64,000 nt of DNA from Celeribacter ethanolicus (GTDB lineage Bacteria > Pseudomonadota > Alphaproteobacteria > Rhodobacterales > Rhodobacteraceae): contig NZ_LRUC01000049.1 of the NCBI RefSeq assembly GCF_001550095.1, forward strand, positions 1 to 64,000, written 5' to 3'. Numbering within the stretch: position 1 is the stretch's first letter; each line of letters starts with the position of its first letter. Positions 35,829-44,803 of this stretch are shown in pieces. Below the pieces are notes generated by a model. That model was given only the letters and a program-made list of their open reading frames with translations. It had not been told where the DNA came from and ran no database searches. The translations under genes were made by a program, and so were the position numbers.

Positions 35829-36059
35829 TCAGAGCAATTCGATCTTGTAGCTCTCGATCACCGTGTTCGCCAAAAGCTTTTCGCACATCTCGGTGATGGT
35901 CGCTTCCGTCGTGCCCTCGGCCAGATCCAGCTCGATCACCTTGCCCTGACGGACCTCGTTGACGCCCTCGAACCCAAGCGCGCCAAGCGCGTGTTGCACG
36001 GCGGCACCCTGCGGGTCCAGAACACCGTTTTTCAGCATGACAAAGACGCGGGCTTTCAT
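35829..36059 (-). CDS. purS: Phosphoribosylformylglycinamidine synthase subunit PurS
   Basis: This is the small structural subunit that bridges PurL and PurQ in the three-part FGAM synthase, 76 aa. The sequence MKARVFVMLKNGVLDPQG and the end ANTVIESYKIEL are diagnostic. It follows purC by 46 bases on the same strand and is closed by a terminator. Confidence 0.96.
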   Translation of the reverse strand: MKARVFVMLKNGVLDPQGAAVQHALGALGFEGVNEVRQGKVIELDLAEGTTEATITEMCEKLLANTVIESYKIELL

Positions 36060-36105
36060 GAAGTCGTTCCTCTCACTGGTCCATTCACCGGACTATTCGT
36101 GGCTT

Positions 36106-36873
36106 TCAATTGATGATCTTGGGCGTGTCGGCGTCTTCGATCGGACCGTTCGTCGGCAGAACGCCGAGACGACGCGCCACTTCGGTGTAGGCATCGGTCA
36201 GCGAGCCGAGATCGCGACGGAACACATCCTTGTCGAGCTTCTGGTTGGTCTCGATGTCCCACAGGCGGCACGAGTCCGGCGAAATCTCGTCGGCCACGAT
36301 CAGGCGCATGTAATCGCCATCCCAGACCCGACCGATCTCGATCTTGAAATCCACCAGACGGATGCCGACGCCATACATGACGCCCGACAGGTAATCGTTG
36401 ACACGCAGCGCCAGCGCCACGATGTCGTCGAGATCCTGTTGGCTCGCCCAGCCGAAGGCGATGATATATTCTTCCGGCACGAGCGGGTCGCCCAGAGCGT
36501 CGTCCTTGTAGGAGAATTCGATGATCGGACGCGGCAGGCGGATGCCCTCCTCAAGCCCGAGGCGCTTCGCCATCGAACCCGCGGCATAGTTGCGCACGAT
36601 CACTTCCAGCGGCACGATCTCGCACTGGCGGATGAGCTGCTCGCGCATGTTGAGACGCTTGATGAAGTGGTTCGGAATGCCCAGAGCGGTCAGACCGTTC
36701 ATGAAGAACTCGGAGAGACGGTTGTTCAACACGCCCTTGCCCTCGATGGTCGCGTGTTTCTGCGCGTTGAACGCGGTCGCGTCATCCTTGAAATACTGCA
36801 CCAGAGTGCCCGGTTCCGGACCTTCGTAGAGCGTTTTCGCTTTGCCTTCGTAGATTTTCTTGCGGCGCGCCAT
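36106..36873 (-). CDS. purC: SAICAR synthetase PurC
   Basis: This is phosphoribosylaminoimidazole-succinocarboxamide synthase, ligating aspartate to CAIR with ATP, 255 aa. Motifs are [13 protein letters not shown] near the N-terminus, the family segment [18 protein letters not shown], and [12 protein letters not shown] near the C-terminus. GGAGG five bases before the ATG at 36873 fixes the start over an in-frame upstream ATG. It heads the purC-purS operon, divergent from the ATP synthase zeta gene. Confidence 0.96.
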   Translation of the reverse strand: MARRKKIYEGKAKTLYEGPEPGTLVQYFKDDATAFNAQKHATIEGKGVLNNRLSEFFMNGLTALGIPNHFIKRLNMREQLIRQCEIVPLEVIVRNYAAGSMAKRLGLEEGIRLPRPIIEFSYKDDALGDPLVPEEYIIAFGWASQQDLDDIVALALRVNDYLSGVMYGVGIRLVDFKIEIGRVWDGDYMRLIVADEISPDSCRLWDIETNQKLDKDVFRRDLGSLTDAYTEVARRLGVLPTNGPIEDADTPKIIN

Positions 36874-37107
36874 GGGGCCTCCAAAGCTGGTGGGGCCGGG
36901 AATCATTACGACCGGCCACTTCAAATGCGCTCTTTAGGGCAAGGCAACGCCGGGGGCAAGGTGGGCGCGACCCTCTGCAACAGGAGTTCTGCGTCACGGG
37001 CGCCCCGGATCGCCCAAAGTTTAAACAGAATATTGATCTACATCCTTGTCCGGCCCCGCCCGCGACGGCATAATCCTAAACAAGAGGTTAAAGAGGAGGA
37101 GCCTGCC

Positions 37108-37419
37108 ATGACCACCTTCGACGAACGCGAAGCGGCCTTCGAGAGCAAATATGCACATGACACCGAGCTTCAGTTCCGCCTGGAGGCCCGTGCTGATCGC
37201 AAACTTGCGCAATGGGCGGCCGAGAAACTCGGGAAATCCGCCAGCGAGATCGACAGCTACACCGCAGAGGTGATCCGTGCCGATCTCAAAGAATCCGGCC
37301 CGGAGGACGTGATCGCTAAGGTCACCGCCGATCTCGGCGCCAGTGCCACCGCCATGGACGTGCGCGAGAAATATGCCGATTTCCTGGCCGAAGCCAAAGC
37401 CGAACTGACCGCCAGCTAA
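37108..37419 (+). CDS. F1Fo ATP synthase zeta (inhibitor) subunit, DUF1476
   Basis: This small alpha-helical protein of 103 aa inhibits ATP hydrolysis by F1 in Paracoccus and relatives. The opening FDEREAAFESKYAHD, the RRADRK-like EARADRKLAQWAAEKLG and the two late helices match the family. GAGGAGG lies upstream of the ATG at 37108. The adjacent purC is the usual neighbour in Rhodobacterales. A terminator follows. Confidence 0.93.
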   Translation: MTTFDEREAAFESKYAHDTELQFRLEARADRKLAQWAAEKLGKSASEIDSYTAEVIRADLKESGPEDVIAKVTADLGASATAMDVREKYADFLAEAKAELTAS

Positions 37420-37843
37420 GCCCCGGCGACACCGGTAATATCACCAAAGCCTCACCTCAAAGTGACAGGCGCAAGGGTCCGTGTCCCCATACGGACCCTT
37501 GTTTTTCTCCGCACATCTCCGACATGTTCAAGACACCCGCCTCCGGCTCCGGCCCAACGTCCCCCAAGGACAAAGGCCCCGGCAGAGCACTGGCAACTGT
37601 GCCGAGATTCTCGCCCGACCACGTCACAGTTCAAGCGGCCGCCAAGAAACGGAGACACAGCTTTTGACGGACCGCAGGACAAGATATGAGCGCGGCATGC
37701 CCCTCGCCTTTCTCTGATCCTTCAGTGTAAAGGCGTGACGCTTTAATCGAATCTTGGGAAAGCGCGCTTATGCCTGCAAGGACCGCACACGGGGGACATC
37801 CGCCTGCGGCTCCGAAACGGCCCAGAAGAGGAGCACGGGTCCG
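37420..37843. other. Intergenic region after the zeta subunit gene
   Basis: Beyond the terminator at 37473-37506 this 424-base stretch shows no gene or structured element I can support. It presumably includes the promoter of the MprF-like gene. Confidence 0.55.
37473..37506 (+). terminator. Terminator of the ATP synthase zeta gene
   Basis: Perfect 10-bp stem AAGGGTCCGT/ACGGACCCTT with an eight-base loop, followed by GTTTTT. Confidence 0.92.
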
Positions 37844-39868
37844 ATGCAACACAGTCCGATCGAGATCGAGAAAACCCTCGACCTGCCGCAAGCTCCGGAC
37901 GCGCCGCCCCCTCAGGCGCAGCCCGCAGATCCTGCGGGCCTGCGCAAACTCATCGGCAAACAGGCCCTGCCGCTGGCCGTCATGCTGTTTTTCGGCTGGC
38001 TTCTGTGGGAAAAGGTGGCGCATCTCGACATTCACGCCGTGCTCGCCACAATCGCCGGTATCGCCCCCCTGCAATGGGGCATGGCCGCCCTCGCCACATT
38101 GGGCAGTTTCTGGGCCGTCGGCCAATATGACCGTGTGCTGCACGCCCAGCTCGGCACCGGCATTTCCGACCGCGCCGCGCGCAAAAGCGGCATCGTCGCC
38201 ATCGGGCTTGCGCAATTTCTCGGCTTCGGCGCGCTCACCGGCACGCTGATCCGCTGGCGCATGCTGCCCGAACTGACGCTCTGGCAGGCCGCGCGCCTCT
38301 CCGCCGCCGTGGCGCTCTCCTTCCTTGCGGGCTGGGCCGTGGTCGCCGCCGCCGCCTTGATGTTCTTCCAACCGGAACTGCCCTGGATCAAGACCCTCGC
38401 CACAGGCGCGATCCTGTTGGCCGCCACCATGGCGATCCTGTCGATCTACCCGCCCCGCCCGCTCGTGCGCGTCCCCTGGCCGTCGCTGCGCACCATGGCC
38501 ACCGTGATCGGGCTGGCCGCCATCGACACGATCTTTGCCGGTCTCGCACTCTATGCGCTGCTGCCCGAACATCTCCACCTGCCTCTGGGCCACACAATCT
38601 CCGCCTATCTGTTCTCGCTCGGTGCCGGTCTCATCGCCTCCACCCCCGGCGGTCTCGGGCCGTTCGAGGCGACGCTCACCTCGCTTCTGCCCGATGTGCC
38701 GCTGGAGCCGCTTCTGGGCGCGGTGGTGGCCTTCCGTCTGGTCTATTACGTCATTCCGGCGTCGATCTCCGCGCTCGTCATCCTGCGCGGGCCGCACAAA
38801 AGCAATCTGGCGCAGGAGCCGAAACTGGTCAAAACCGACCCCAAGCCCTTCCTCTCCCCCCAGCTCGAAGTCCAGATCTTTGCCGCGCCCCGCGCCGAGG
38901 CCGGGTTGCTCAGAACCCGCGACTTCTCGCTTCTGACCGCCAGCGATGGCACCGGCCTCGGCCTTGCCGCGCCCATCGGTCAGTCGCTCGTCATGCTCTC
39001 CGACCCGCTCGCCGCCCGCGCCTGTCCCTCCGCCACGCGCGAGGCGCTGGCCCGCGCCGCCGCCCGTCGCTACCGCATGCCCGCGATCTACAAATGCGGT
39101 GCGCGCATGGCCGCCTCCGCCCGCGCCGCCGGCTGGCGGGTCCTGCCGACCGCGGAAGAGGCCTGGCTGCGCCCCTCTGAATTCTCCCTCGACGGCTCGA
39201 AATACCGCCAGCTCCGTCGCATTCTGCGCAAAGCCGAAGAGGAGGGCATCCGCACCACAGAGGCCAGCCATCACGATCTGCCGCTCGATCAGATGGACCG
39301 CGTCGCCGCCGAATGGCTCCAGTTGCGCGGTCGTGAGCGCGGCTTTTCCATGGGCACATACGATCGCGATTACATCTCGTGCCAGCGCGTCTTCCTCGCC
39401 TGGCAGGGCAGCAACCTCGTGGCCTTCGTCAGCTTTCACGAAAGCCGCAACGAGATGACCCTCGATCTCATGCGGTTCGGCCCCGCCGCCCCCGACGGCA
39501 CGATCCAACTCCTGATCGCCGCCGCCATTGAGAGCGCCCGGGAGCAGGGCGTGCCGCGCCTGTCTCTGGCTGCCGTGCCGTGGCAGGGCGAGGACAGCGA
39601 TCCGCTCATCCGGCGTCTGCGCGCAAAATTCCTCGCCCGCTCCGGCGCCGCCGGTCTGCGCCGCTTCAAAGCCGCCTTCGCGCCGCATTGGGAAACCCTC
39701 TATCTCGTCGCGCCTTCCCGTATTGCGCTGGCGGTCTCGGCCATGGATGTGCTGCGCCGGGTCACTGCGCCGCCGCCGAAGCCCACCGGCAACCCGATGA
39801 AGGCCGCCCGTTTCGCCACCCACAGCACCCTGCGCCTCTCGCGTCTGTTCACCGGGCGTCATGGCTGA
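37844..39868 (+). CDS. MprF-like membrane protein with C-terminal phosphatidylglycerol lysyltransferase (DUF2156) domain
   Basis: This is a bifunctional MprF-type protein of 674 aa. The N-terminal half (about residues 35-330) carries around eight membrane segments forming the flippase-like part, including LGAGLIASTPGGLGPFEATL. The C-terminal half (about 340-640) is a soluble GNAT-like aminoacyltransferase domain with FSLDGSKYRQLRRILRKAEE and LMRFGPAAPDGTIQLL. Relatives transfer lysine or alanine from tRNA to phosphatidylglycerol, which changes surface charge and resistance to cationic peptides. The amino acid used is not readable. The start at 37844 has GAGGAG ten bases upstream; an in-frame ATG 30 codons earlier is possible. 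Confidence 0.85.
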   Translation: MQHSPIEIEKTLDLPQAPDAPPPQAQPADPAGLRKLIGKQALPLAVMLFFGWLLWEKVAHLDIHAVLATIAGIAPLQWGMAALATLGSFWAVGQYDRVLHAQLGTGISDRAARKSGIVAIGLAQFLGFGALTGTLIRWRMLPELTLWQAARLSAAVALSFLAGWAVVAAAALMFFQPELPWIKTLATGAILLAATMAILSIYPPRPLVRVPWPSLRTMATVIGLAAIDTIFAGLALYALLPEHLHLPLGHTISAYLFSLGAGLIASTPGGLGPFEATLTSLLPDVPLEPLLGAVVAFRLVYYVIPASISALVILRGPHKSNLAQEPKLVKTDPKPFLSPQLEVQIFAAPRAEAGLLRTRDFSLLTASDGTGLGLAAPIGQSLVMLSDPLAARACPSATREALARAAARRYRMPAIYKCGARMAASARAAGWRVLPTAEEAWLRPSEFSLDGSKYRQLRRILRKAEEEGIRTTEASHHDLPLDQMDRVAAEWLQLRGRERGFSMGTYDRDYISCQRVFLAWQGSNLVAFVSFHESRNEMTLDLMRFGPAAPDGTIQLLIAAAIESAREQGVPRLSLAAVPWQGEDSDPLIRRLRAKFLARSGAAGLRRFKAAFAPHWETLYLVAPSRIALAVSAMDVLRRVTAPPPKPTGNPMKAARFATHSTLRLSRLFTGRHG

Positions 39869-39914
39869 GCCCAGCTCCCAAACGCCAATGTGGTCTGTGG
39901 CTCATGATCTTTAT

Positions 39915-39942
39915 GACCTGATTGAATTTGATAAATCGGGTC
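39915..39942 (+). promoter_or_regulatory. Leader hairpin/AT-rich dyad upstream of bmt
   Basis: GACCTGATT and AATCGGGTC form a nine-base-pair stem (one G-U pair as RNA) around the loop GAATTTGATA, 100 bases before the bmt start. A second weaker dyad, TCAT-N7-ATGA, lies just upstream (about 39902-39916). It may be an operator or a leader RNA. It does not match the SAM-II or SAH riboswitch consensus as I know them. Confidence 0.35.
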
Positions 39943-40041
39943 AGACGTGGCACATCAGCCCAAACGCCCGGCGGTCTCCCGTCAGGGCGATCCCCTTTTG
40001 ACCCCGCGCGCACCCTCGTGCCGCAAACCTCCGGAGGCCTC

Positions 40042-41055
40042 ATGACCGACGCCCTGACCAAACTTCTCGAGACCCGCGACTGGCTGATGGCCGATGGCGC
40101 GACGGGCACGACGCTGTTCAACATGGGCCTGTCCTCGGGCGACGCGCCGGAACTCTGGAACGTCGACAAGCCGGAGAACATCGAAAAGCTTTACCAAGGT
40201 GCCGTCGATGCGGGCTCCGACATCTTTCTCACCAACTCCTTCGGCGGCACCGCCTCGCGCCTGAAACTCCATGGTGCAGAAGACCGTGTGTTCGAGCTGA
40301 ACAAAGCCGCCGCCGAGATCGGCCGCAAGGTCGCCGATGCCGCGGGCCGCCCGGTGATCGTCGCGGGGTCCATGGGCCCGACCGGCGAGATCATGGAGCC
40401 GATGGGACCGCTCTCCTACGAGCGCGCCGTCGAGATGTTCTATGAGCAGGCCAAGGGTCTCAAGGCGGGCGGCGCCGACATCGCCTGGATCGAAACCATT
40501 TCCTCGCCCGACGAATACAGGGCCGCCGCCGAAGGTGCCGCCAAGGCGGAGCTGCCGTGGATCGGCACCATGAGTTTCGACACGGCGGGCCGCACCATGA
40601 TGGGTGTCACCTCGACCGAACTGTCGAACATGGTCGAGAAGCTGCCGACCCCGCCGATTGCTTACGGCGCGAACTGCGGCGTCGGCTCGTCGGACCTGCT
40701 GCGCACCGTTCTGGGCTTTTCCGCACAGGGCCATGACCGCCCGATCATCGCCAAGGGCAACGCCGGCATTCCCCGTTATGTCGACGGCCACATTCATTAC
40801 GACGGCACGCCCGAGCTGATGGCCGAATATGCCGTCATGGCGCGCGACGCCGGAGCCCGCATCATCGGCGGCTGCTGCGGCACCACGCCGGAGCATCTCA
40901 AGGCCATGAAAGAAGCGCTGGAAACCCGCCCGCGCGGGCCGCGCCCGACACTCGAAGAGATCGCCGAAAAACTCGGCGGCTTCTCCTCCGCCTCGGACGG
41001 CACCGACGACAAGGGCCCGGCCAAACGCGAACGCTCCGGGCGTCGCCGTCGCTGA
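40042..41055 (+). CDS. bmt: Betaine/homocysteine S-methyltransferase-type protein, homocysteine domain of split methionine synthase
   Basis: This is a zinc-dependent homocysteine methyltransferase of 337 aa, equivalent to the N-terminal domain of MetH. The DGATGTTLFNMG start is typical. The zinc cysteines are in GANCGVGSSDLL and the pair in GGCCGTTPEHL. The C-terminus is a basic tail (KRERSGRRRR). Relatives are annotated as betaine-homocysteine methyltransferase, but together with the corrinoid protein gene 1.2 kb downstream it more likely forms a B12-dependent split methionine synthase, as shown for Roseobacter-group bacteria. GGAGG precedes the ATG at 40042. Confidence 0.85.
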   Translation: MTDALTKLLETRDWLMADGATGTTLFNMGLSSGDAPELWNVDKPENIEKLYQGAVDAGSDIFLTNSFGGTASRLKLHGAEDRVFELNKAAAEIGRKVADAAGRPVIVAGSMGPTGEIMEPMGPLSYERAVEMFYEQAKGLKAGGADIAWIETISSPDEYRAAAEGAAKAELPWIGTMSFDTAGRTMMGVTSTELSNMVEKLPTPPIAYGANCGVGSSDLLRTVLGFSAQGHDRPIIAKGNAGIPRYVDGHIHYDGTPELMAEYAVMARDAGARIIGGCCGTTPEHLKAMKEALETRPRGPRPTLEEIAEKLGGFSSASDGTDDKGPAKRERSGRRRR

Positions 41056-41074
41056 GATCATGTCGCACCTTCGG

Positions 41075-42178
41075 TCAAAACAGAGAGAGCTGGTCGCCCG
41101 GTTTCGGCGGCACGGCAAAGAGGTCGGTCCTAAGCCCCGGCCCCTTTCGCGCAAGCCCGGTGCGGGCGAGCGCGATCTCAAAGCGTTTGGCCATCAGCTC
41201 CGCCCATTCGCCCTCCCCCTTCATCCGCTTGCCGAACCGCGGATCGTTGAGCTTGCCGCCGCGCAGCTCGCGCACCCGGTTCATCACCCGTTTGGCGCGA
41301 TCCGGCACATGGGTTTCAAGCCACTCTTCAAACAGGGGCGCGACCTCCAAAGGCAGGCGCAGCATGATAAAGGCCGCCGAACGCGCACCATGTGCCGCCG
41401 CCGCCGTCAGGATCGCCTCCAGCTCGTGATCGGTCAGCGCCGGGATCATCGGGGCGGCCATGACATGGGTCGGAATACCCGCATCGCTCAACGCCCGGAT
41501 GGTTTTGAGGCGTCGCGCGGGCACCGGCGCACGCGGCTCCATCTGCCGCGACAGGCGCGAGCCCAGCGTGGTGATCGAAACCCCCACCTGCACCAACCCC
41601 TTGCGGGCCATGGGGGCCAGAATGTCGATGTCGCGCTCTATGAGCGTGCCCTTGGTGGTGATCGTCAGCGGGTGATTGTGATCGCGCAGCACCTCAAGAA
41701 TGCCGCGCATGATCCGGTCGCGCGCCTCAATGGGCTGATAGGGATCGGTGTTCGTGCCCATCGCGATGGGCGCAACATCATATCCCTTGGCCGAGAGTTC
41801 CCGCGCCAGAACCTCCGCCGCGCCGACCTTCCGCGTCAGCCGGGTTTCGAAATCGAGACCGGCGGACAGGCCAAGATAGGCATGCGTGGGCCGGGCGAAA
41901 CAATAGGAACAGCCATGCTCACAGCCCCGATACGGGTTGATCGAGCGGTCGAACGGAATGTCGGGACTGTCGTTGCGGGTGATGATCTTCTTCGGGCGCT
42001 CGTCCACCGTGGTGGTGCCCAAAGTCTTCGCCTCGACCTCCGCGTCCCAGCCGTCGAGAAAGGTCTCGCGCGCCAGCCGTTCGAACCGGCCGGAGGCATT
42101 CGACCCCGCCCCCCGCGCTTTCGGCACAAGGCCGAGCGGGAGCGTGTCGGAAAAGAAAAACGTGGATTCGTGGCTCAT
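41075..42178 (-). CDS. PA0069-family radical SAM protein
   Basis: This radical SAM protein has 367 aa with the cluster motif CEHGCSYC (NPYRGCEHGCSYCFARP, near residue 85), placing it with the SplB-like/PA0069 family. MGTNTDPYQPIE, TITTKGTLIERDID and the end GDQLSLF are typical. The biochemical role is not established. It lies on the opposite strand between the two methionine synthase genes, 20 bases from the bmt stop and convergent with it. Confidence 0.9.
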   Translation of the reverse strand: MSHESTFFFSDTLPLGLVPKARGAGSNASGRFERLARETFLDGWDAEVEAKTLGTTTVDERPKKIITRNDSPDIPFDRSINPYRGCEHGCSYCFARPTHAYLGLSAGLDFETRLTRKVGAAEVLARELSAKGYDVAPIAMGTNTDPYQPIEARDRIMRGILEVLRDHNHPLTITTKGTLIERDIDILAPMARKGLVQVGVSITTLGSRLSRQMEPRAPVPARRLKTIRALSDAGIPTHVMAAPMIPALTDHELEAILTAAAAHGARSAAFIMLRLPLEVAPLFEEWLETHVPDRAKRVMNRVRELRGGKLNDPRFGKRMKGEGEWAELMAKRFEIALARTGLARKGPGLRTDLFAVPPKPGDQLSLF

Positions 42179-42263
42179 GCTGCGACACTAGAACAAAATG
42201 AGAACATTTGCCAAGAGCGCCTGAACGCGACCGGCACGATTTGCCTGATGAAAGGAAACGCCC

Positions 42264-42956
42264 ATGTCTGATGAAGACGATCTGATCCTCTCCGAACTCG
42301 ATGACGGCGAGCTGACCGAACAGATGATGGACGACCTCTACGACGGTCTCAAGGAAGAGATCGAGGAAGGCGTCACCATCCTCTTGGATCGCAAATGGAC
42401 GCCTTATGACATTCTGACCAAGGCTTTGGTGCCGGGCATGGCCATCGTCGGCGACGATTTCCGCGATGGTATCCTCTTTGTCCCCGAAGTTTTGCGCGCC
42501 GCTCAGGCGATGAAGGGCGGCATGGCGATCCTGAAACCGCTTCTCGTCGAAACCGGCGCGCCGAAAATGGGCAAGATGGTCATCGGCACCGTCAAAGGCG
42601 ACATCCACGACATCGGCAAGAACCTTGTGGCGATGATGATGGAGGGCGCGGGTTTCGAAATCATCGACCTCGGCATCAACACCGAGGCTGAAAACTACAT
42701 CGGCACCGCGGAGCGCGAAGGCGCGGACATCATCGGCATGTCGGCGCTTTTGACCACGACCATGCCCTATATGAAAACCGTCATCGAAAGCTTGAGCGAA
42801 AAGGGCCTGCGCGACAAATATATCGTGCTCTGCGGCGGCGCGCCTCTGAACGAGGAATTCGGCCGGGCCATCGGCGCGGATGCCTATTGCGACGACGCGG
42901 CGATTGCCGTCGAGACCGCGAAAAAGCTCGTGCACGCGCGGCACAACCAGTTGTGA
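42264..42956 (+). CDS. Corrinoid (B12-binding) protein of split methionine synthase
   Basis: This is a 230-aa methyltransferase-type cobalamin protein equivalent to the middle of MetH. A helical cap domain (about residues 15-100, ILTKALVPGMAIVGDDF) precedes the Rossmann-like B12 domain. The cobalt-ligand motif DxHxxG is present in GTVKGDIHDIGKNLV (near residue 113). It should carry methyl groups between a methyl donor module and the homocysteine-methylating protein. Its stop overlaps the next gene's GTG start by four bases, indicating translational coupling. Confidence 0.9.
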   Translation: MSDEDDLILSELDDGELTEQMMDDLYDGLKEEIEEGVTILLDRKWTPYDILTKALVPGMAIVGDDFRDGILFVPEVLRAAQAMKGGMAILKPLLVETGAPKMGKMVIGTVKGDIHDIGKNLVAMMMEGAGFEIIDLGINTEAENYIGTAEREGADIIGMSALLTTTMPYMKTVIESLSEKGLRDKYIVLCGGAPLNEEFGRAIGADAYCDDAAIAVETAKKLVHARHNQL

Positions 42957-43603
42957 GCGACATCTCCCGGATAAGCGGCGAGGCCCTGACCGATGCAAAC
43001 CTGCGCGATCGGGGCCTCGCACAGACCGGCACAGGCAAGACCCTCGTCATCGCCTGTGGTGCGCTGGCGCGTGAGGTCTTGGCGATCATCCGGCTCAACG
43101 GTCTGGATCACCTGACGCTCACCTGCCTGCCCGCCATCCTGCACAACGACCCGGCCAAAATTCCCGCCGCCGTCGAGCGCGCGATTGACGAACATCGTGC
43201 GGATTACGATCACATTCTGATCGCATATGGCGATTGCGGCACCGGCGGGTTGTTGCAGGCGTTGTGCGACAAAAAGGGCGTCACCATGATCGACGCCCCG
43301 CATTGCTATGCGTTTTTCGACGGGATGGACCAATTTCCTGACCGCGACGAGCCCACGACCTATTACCTCACCGATTTCCTCGCGCGCCAGTTCGACGCTT
43401 TCGTCTGGAAACCCTTGGGCCTCGACCGCTACCCGGACCTGCTTCACGCCTATTTCGGCAATTACGAGAAACTCGTCTATCTGGCGCAAACCGACGATCC
43501 GGCCCTCACCGAAATCGCCAAAACCTGCGCCGCGCGGCTTGAACTGCCGCTTGAGCGCCGTTTCACCGGCTATGGCGATCTGGACCGCTTCCTGCGCACC
43601 TGA
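42953..43603 (+). CDS. DUF1638 protein coupled to the corrinoid protein
   Basis: This is a 216-aa protein of the DUF1638 family, of unknown biochemical function. Recognisable stretches are LVIACGALAREVLAII, LPAILHNDPAKIP, IAYGDCGTGGLL and APHCYAFFDG, with conserved cysteines and histidine that could bind metal. The GTG at 42953 overlaps the corrinoid protein stop (GTGA), and the longer frame upstream has no start support. Its constant place after the corrinoid gene suggests a part in cobalamin-dependent methyl transfer or cofactor upkeep, which is inference. Confidence 0.83.
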   Translation: MSDISRISGEALTDANLRDRGLAQTGTGKTLVIACGALAREVLAIIRLNGLDHLTLTCLPAILHNDPAKIPAAVERAIDEHRADYDHILIAYGDCGTGGLLQALCDKKGVTMIDAPHCYAFFDGMDQFPDRDEPTTYYLTDFLARQFDAFVWKPLGLDRYPDLLHAYFGNYEKLVYLAQTDDPALTEIAKTCAARLELPLERRFTGYGDLDRFLRT

Positions 43604-43678
43604 CGACGTCCCGAACCCAGCGTTTCCTTTGCTGCAAAATACTCGAAAACGGCGTCAGGGTCGCTCTCCGCCTTCGGC

Positions 43679-44089
43679 TCAGACCGCTCGCTCCGCCGTC
43701 TCCATGATGCGTTGCACCATCGCCCGCAAGCCGTTCGAGCGCTGCGAAGACAGGTGCTCGTCAAGCCCGAGCCGCGCCAGTTCCGCATGGGCGTCCGTCG
43801 CCAGAACCTCCTTGACCGTCAGCCCAGCGAACAACTCATGCAGGATCGCGATCAGCCCCTGCACGATCATCGCATCCGACGCGCCCCGAAACTCGAACTT
43901 GCCATCCTCGATGGTCGGCACCAGCCACACCTGCGAGGCACAGCCCTCGACCTTGGTCGCAGGCACTTTGAAGGCGTCGTCCAGCGGCGGAAAGGCCTTG
44001 CCCATCTCGATCACATGGCGATAGCGGTCTTCCCAATCGTCGAGAAACTCGAAGGTTTCGACAATCTCTTCAAACTCTTCGCGCGCCAT
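43679..44089 (-). CDS. sufE: Cysteine desulfuration protein SufE
   Basis: SufE accepts sulfane sulfur from SufS for Fe-S cluster assembly; this one has 136 aa. The active cysteine is in VEGCASQVWLV (residue about 50). FLDDWEDRYRHVIEMGKAFPPL and GLIAILHELFAGLT are typical. AAGGAGT precedes the ATG at 44089. No other suf gene is adjacent. Confidence 0.95.
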   Translation of the reverse strand: MAREEFEEIVETFEFLDDWEDRYRHVIEMGKAFPPLDDAFKVPATKVEGCASQVWLVPTIEDGKFEFRGASDAMIVQGLIAILHELFAGLTVKEVLATDAHAELARLGLDEHLSSQRSNGLRAMVQRIMETAERAV

Positions 44090-44229
44090 GATCCACTCCT
44101 TGAACCGCTCCTGTCGTCCCGCAAATCCTTACGCGTTCGCCTGGAAAAGGTCCAGCACAGCAACCTGCCCTTTTCAACCTGCCGCTTTTCGGGTAGCCCT
44201 TTGGACGTGGACGTGAAAGGGAGAGGCCG

Positions 44230-44730
44230 ATGCGGCGTCAGGTGATCATTTCAGGGCTGGTTCTGTCGCTTCTGGCGGGCTGCGCCTCAGTGAAAGAGTC
44301 GCGGTTCAACCCGCTCAACTGGTTCGGAAAATCCGAACCCGTCGCGGTCGACGCCAATGGCCAGCAGGTCGTGACGATCAAATCCCTCGCGCCGCGCAAA
44401 GGCTATCCGGTCTTCGTCGACACCCGACCGCTTGCCCCCACAATCAGCGATGTACAGGTCGTGCAATCGGCCTCCGGCGCCATCGTGACCGCCACCGCCG
44501 CCCTGCCCTCCACCGGCTATTTCGATGCCGAACTGGTGCCCGTGGCCTCGGAGCGCGCCGACACGCTGGTGCTCGAATTCCGCCTGCGCACCCCAGAAGG
44601 TGCCGCCCCCGCCGGCACAAGCGCCCAGCGCAGGATCACCGCCGCGCGTTCGCTGTCTTTTGACGCCATCGCAGGCATTCGCACCATCATCGTCAAGGGT
44701 GCGGACGGCGCACGTCAGGTGCGCCGCTGA
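44230..44730 (+). CDS. Small lipoprotein, unknown function
   Basis: This 166-aa protein has a lipoprotein signal peptide (MRRQVIISGLVLSLLAGC, lipobox LAGC with Cys18). The mature part is a beta-rich domain without a known motif; SFDAIAGIRTIIVKGADGARQVRR closes it. GGGAGAG precedes the ATG. It is probably attached to the inner leaflet of the outer membrane. Confidence 0.78.
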   Translation: MRRQVIISGLVLSLLAGCASVKESRFNPLNWFGKSEPVAVDANGQQVVTIKSLAPRKGYPVFVDTRPLAPTISDVQVVQSASGAIVTATAALPSTGYFDAELVPVASERADTLVLEFRLRTPEGAAPAGTSAQRRITAARSLSFDAIAGIRTIIVKGADGARQVRR

Positions 44731-44803
44731 ACGGCCCCGAACCGCTTTGACAAAAGCAGAAACCCGGACCATCTTGGCCTCAAATCAAAAGTGAGGCGCG
44801 CAT

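Noticed and set aside
39870-40041. SAM-II or SAH riboswitch upstream of bmt
   Set aside because: The conserved core sequences of those riboswitches are not present; only an unassigned hairpin and dyad remain.
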